Source of the DNA: an uncultured Tessaracoccus sp.
Lineage (GTDB): Bacteria; Actinomycetota; Actinomycetes; Propionibacteriales; Propionibacteriaceae
Direction of reading: 5' to 3'
Length of the DNA: 64,000 nt
Assembly (NCBI RefSeq): GCF_947286155.1
Contig: NZ_CAMYPD010000003.1
Span: 47,190-111,189 of the forward strand
Of the stretch, positions 61,934 through 64,000 are shown piece after piece. The notes beneath the pieces were generated by a model, which saw nothing but the letters and a program-made list of their open reading frames with translations, did no database searches and had not been told where the DNA came from. The first letter of the stretch is position 1; each line of letters starts with the position of its first letter. A program made the position numbers and the translations under genes.

Positions 61934-62704
61934 TCACAGTCCCAGGGCATCGCCGAACAGCCGCTCGGCGTTGCGCCAGAGCACGTCCTCGAGCTGATGG
62001 GTGGGCATGTCGGCGGCGGCGATCTGTCCGAACGCCACCACTGGGTCGAGCAGCGACGAGTCGGTGCCGAACAGCACCCGCTCGCCGGGCGCGTGTTCCA
62101 TGACGTATCGCATCTGCCCGGCCATCGCCACGGAGCACGACGGCTCGAGCCACAGATTCTCGACGCGGTTGGCGGCTTCGCAGGCGAGATCCCAGCGGTC
62201 GGCGCCCATGTGGCCGGCGATCACCTGGATGCGGTCGAGCCCGTCGACGGCGTTGGCGAGCTGGACGACGTCGGGCCCCCACGTGTGCACGAGCGTGACG
62301 GCGCTGTGCTCGTCGAGCATCTGGAGGGCGTCGCGCATCTGGGGTGAATCCATCTGGGCCGCCGGGTAGTGGGTGTGGATTTTCACGCCGACGAAGGGGC
62401 TGCCGGGTTGGATCCAGCGCTCCACCTCGCGCTGGGCAGTGGCGATGTCGCGCTGGTTGATCACGACGTAGCCGAGCAGCTCGTCGTGGGTTTCGAGGGT
62501 GCGCGCGAGTTCCTCGTTGCCCGCCACCGCGTCGTGGAAGACGCCGCGCGAGTGCGAGACGAGCTGGCGGGTGATGCCCCAGTGTTCGCACATGCGACGG
62601 TTCTCGTCGGCGGTGTCGGCGCCGACGTGGAAGAAGTAGGGGCCGACGTGGGCGTGAATGTCGATGATGTGTGTCGCGTGTGCGATGGGGTGGAGATCAG
62701 CCAT
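61934..62704 (-). CDS. Amidohydrolase-family protein (Amidohydro_2 type)
   Basis: A 256-residue metal-dependent hydrolase with a TIM-barrel fold. The N-terminal metal site is IIDIHAHVGPYF (H-x-H). Other ligands are likely in KIHTHYPA, VHTWGPD, IAGHMGADRW and FGTDSSLLDP (the final Asp). ATG 62704 is chosen; CTGGAGGAGCG is upstream. It overlaps the neighbouring amidohydrolase-like gene by 8 bases. The substrate may be a lactone, as for several members of the family. Confidence 0.8.
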   Translation of the reverse strand: MADLHPIAHATHIIDIHAHVGPYFFHVGADTADENRRMCEHWGITRQLVSHSRGVFHDAVAGNEELARTLETHDELLGYVVINQRDIATAQREVERWIQPGSPFVGVKIHTHYPAAQMDSPQMRDALQMLDEHSAVTLVHTWGPDVVQLANAVDGLDRIQVIAGHMGADRWDLACEAANRVENLWLEPSCSVAMAGQMRYVMEHAPGERVLFGTDSSLLDPVVAFGQIAAADMPTHQLEDVLWRNAERLFGDALGL

Positions 62705-63455
62705 GGGTTCGCTCCTCCAGCATGCGTTGCAGGTTGCCACCTGCGACGGCGATGAAGTCCTCGTCGCTGATGCGGGCGTCGCGGAGGCGCCACACGGTGG
62801 GCTCGAGGTCTTGCAGCGGGCTGCCCGAACCGAACGCGAGATGCGCTGCGCCGAGCTCGCCGCAGACGCGCTCGATGGAATCGGGGCCGAGCATCTTTCG
62901 GGTGGATGCGACGAAGCCCGGCTCTTCGCGGGCGACGAGCAGAAAATCTGCCAGCTCGTAGAAGCCGGCGTCGAGGAAGATCACTTTGGCGTCGAGGCCA
63001 CGAAATGCCGCTTGCACCTCGCTGAACACGCCTTCGACAAGCATCAACAAGCCACGAGCGGCGGCCTCTTGCACGACGTGGAGGTAGCCGGGGCTGCTGG
63101 CAGATTTGCCCTGGGTGACCCCAGAGAGACGCACGGCGCAGACCCCGTCGGCGATCCACTCGTCGAGGCGTTCACCGATGCCGACGGCGTCGCGCAGGTT
63201 GACGGAGTTGCAGCGACGCCAGCCGCGCGGCTCTCCCCAGGCGCGCAGTTCGTCGACCGCGCCGCCCTCGTCGTACCAGCAGCCCCGTGCCGATGAGACG
63301 AGCGCGGAGTCGATTCCGCCACGGGCGAGGATGCGTTCGATGGCCGCGGGAGACCCGTCGACGTCGGGGCGCGAGGTCCACAGCCCCGCGACGACGTCGC
63401 AGTCGAGGGTGATGCGACGGGTGTCCTCGGCGAGTTGTGTGAAGAATCCAGGCAC
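62697..63455 (-). CDS. Amidohydrolase-like protein lacking metal ligands
   Basis: A 252-residue TIM-barrel protein related to Amidohydro_2 proteins. The place of the H-x-H motif reads LDCDVVAGLW, and the place of the last metal-binding Asp reads FGSGSPLQDLEP, so both metal sites appear lost. GTG 63455 has GGAAGGG upstream; the longer frame to 63530 starts with TTG and lacks that signal. It may be a regulatory or structural partner of the intact paralogue next to it. This is the first gene of the leftward operon. Confidence 0.65.
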   Translation of the reverse strand: MPGFFTQLAEDTRRITLDCDVVAGLWTSRPDVDGSPAAIERILARGGIDSALVSSARGCWYDEGGAVDELRAWGEPRGWRRCNSVNLRDAVGIGERLDEWIADGVCAVRLSGVTQGKSASSPGYLHVVQEAAARGLLMLVEGVFSEVQAAFRGLDAKVIFLDAGFYELADFLLVAREEPGFVASTRKMLGPDSIERVCGELGAAHLAFGSGSPLQDLEPTVWRLRDARISDEDFIAVAGGNLQRMLEERTHG

Positions 63456-63536
63456 CGGTGCCCCTTCCGTGAGGAAACCTTTTCTAGCACTATAACCCTC
63501 GTAGCCCCACGCGAGGCAAGCAACGCGCAATACCCC

Positions 63537-63565
63537 TTGCAGGCGCTCGAGAAAAGCTTTACCAT
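63537..63565 (+). promoter_or_regulatory. Candidate promoter for the epimerase gene
   Basis: TTGCAG at 63537 and TACCAT at 63560 with a 17-base spacer, about 33 bases before the ATG. Both boxes are only partly like the consensus, so this is a candidate. Confidence 0.35.
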
Positions 63566-63597
63566 TGTGTGTAGCAACGAAGCTTCAGGAGGGCCCA

Positions 63598-64000
63598 TGC
63601 ACGACGCACCACCCAGCTCCGAGAATGAGCTCGACGAGCTCCTCTCGCAGCCCACGCCAGGGGTTATTGACACGCTCGGGAAGATCGACGGCGACATCGT
63701 CATTCTCGGCGGTGGCGGCAAGGTTGGCCCGACGATGGCGCGCATGGCGCGCAAGGCGCTCGACGAGGCCGGTTCGTCATCGAAGGTCATCAGCGTGTCG
63801 CGGTGGTCAGACAAGGACGCGGCCCGGAGCCTCAACGAACACGGCATCGAAACCATCGCCGCCGACCTCGGCGACCCGGATGCTTGGCAGAAACTCCCCG
63901 ACGCCGGCGCCGTGATGTACCTGCTCGGGCACAAGTTCGGCTCGACGGCGAACCCGTCGATCACCTGGTGGATCAACGCGGTGGTGCCCGGATTCTGCGC
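63598..64000 (+). CDS. NAD-dependent epimerase/dehydratase-family protein (3' truncated)
   Basis: The first 134 codons of a gene that runs off the window. The N-terminal DIVILGGGGKVGPTMARMARKAL is a nucleotide-binding loop of the GxxGxxG type (here GGGGKVG) of short-chain extended epimerases. VSRWSDKDAARSL and the D-L-G-D segment follow, as in this group. ATG 63598 has TCAGGAGGG upstream. It is divergent from the amidohydrolase operon and shares a promoter region with it, so it is likely part of the same pathway. Confidence 0.75.

Noticed and set aside
63530..63530. TTG at 63530 as the start of the amidohydrolase-like gene
   Set aside because: GTG at 63455 has a GGAAGGG site at the right distance; the added residues have no supporting features.

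Overview
The window is about 65% G+C and reads as the chromosome of a high-GC Gram-positive (actinobacterium). The markers are a WhiB-family regulator, a type VII secretion ATPase (EccC) with a mycosin protease, an LCP-family wall-polymer transferase, a fused RmlC-RmlD enzyme and PAFAA-type exported proteins. A Propionibacteriaceae-like lineage is a guess; no rRNA or tRNA gene was found to settle it.

Layout. 1-3140: two tandem O-antigen-ligase/polymerase paralogues and a VanZ protein. 3140-9260: an accessory stretch with an XRE-ImmA/IrrE metallopeptidase and a PIN-like partner, an AlbA_2 (Schlafen-type)/GHKL ATPase gene cut by one in-frame TGA and bracketed by two related palindromes, and two paralogous HTH proteins. 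10080-13280: small exported proteins and a GNAT acetyltransferase. 13776-42379: a large surface-glycan locus. It encodes a CBS-NeuB-SAF-TIM-barrel fusion, NeuA, at least five glycosyltransferases, a candidate nonulosonyltransferase, a Wzy-like polymerase, Wzx flippase, ManA, an acyltransferase, RmlB, RmlC-RmlD, a Wzc-type tyrosine kinase, an initiating sugar-phosphate transferase and an LCP protein. Two tandem exported paralogues sit inside it (29362-31261). Its right end holds an operon of an HPr-kinase-like ATPase, a PqqD-like protein, a nucleotidyltransferase and a PqqD-phosphatase fusion. 42773-46836: WhiB protein, RmlA, HAD phosphatase, SerS. 46901-49920: a PAP2-DAG-kinase fusion and a lipoprotein gene flanked by intergenic repeats. 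49924-59012: leftward type VII secretion locus (two uncharacterised proteins, a lipoprotein, EccC, MycP) running into pheA. 59163-64000: EamA exporter, a leftward catabolic-looking operon (oxidoreductases and two amidohydrolase-fold proteins) and a divergent NAD-dependent epimerase cut by the window end.

How it fits together. The central locus appears to build and export a rhamnose- and nonulosonic-acid-containing surface polymer: precursors (RmlA/B/CD, ManA, NeuB fusion, NeuA), initiation on a lipid carrier, assembly by glycosyltransferases, flipping and polymerisation (Wzx, Wzy), length control by a BY-kinase, and attachment to peptidoglycan by LCP. The kinase and the low-molecular-weight phosphatase are a natural on/off pair. 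The most unusual parts are the HprK-like/PqqD/nucleotidyltransferase/PqqD-phosphatase operon, the palindrome-bracketed ATPase gene with an internal stop, the family of exported PAFAA proteins, and the multi-domain NeuB.
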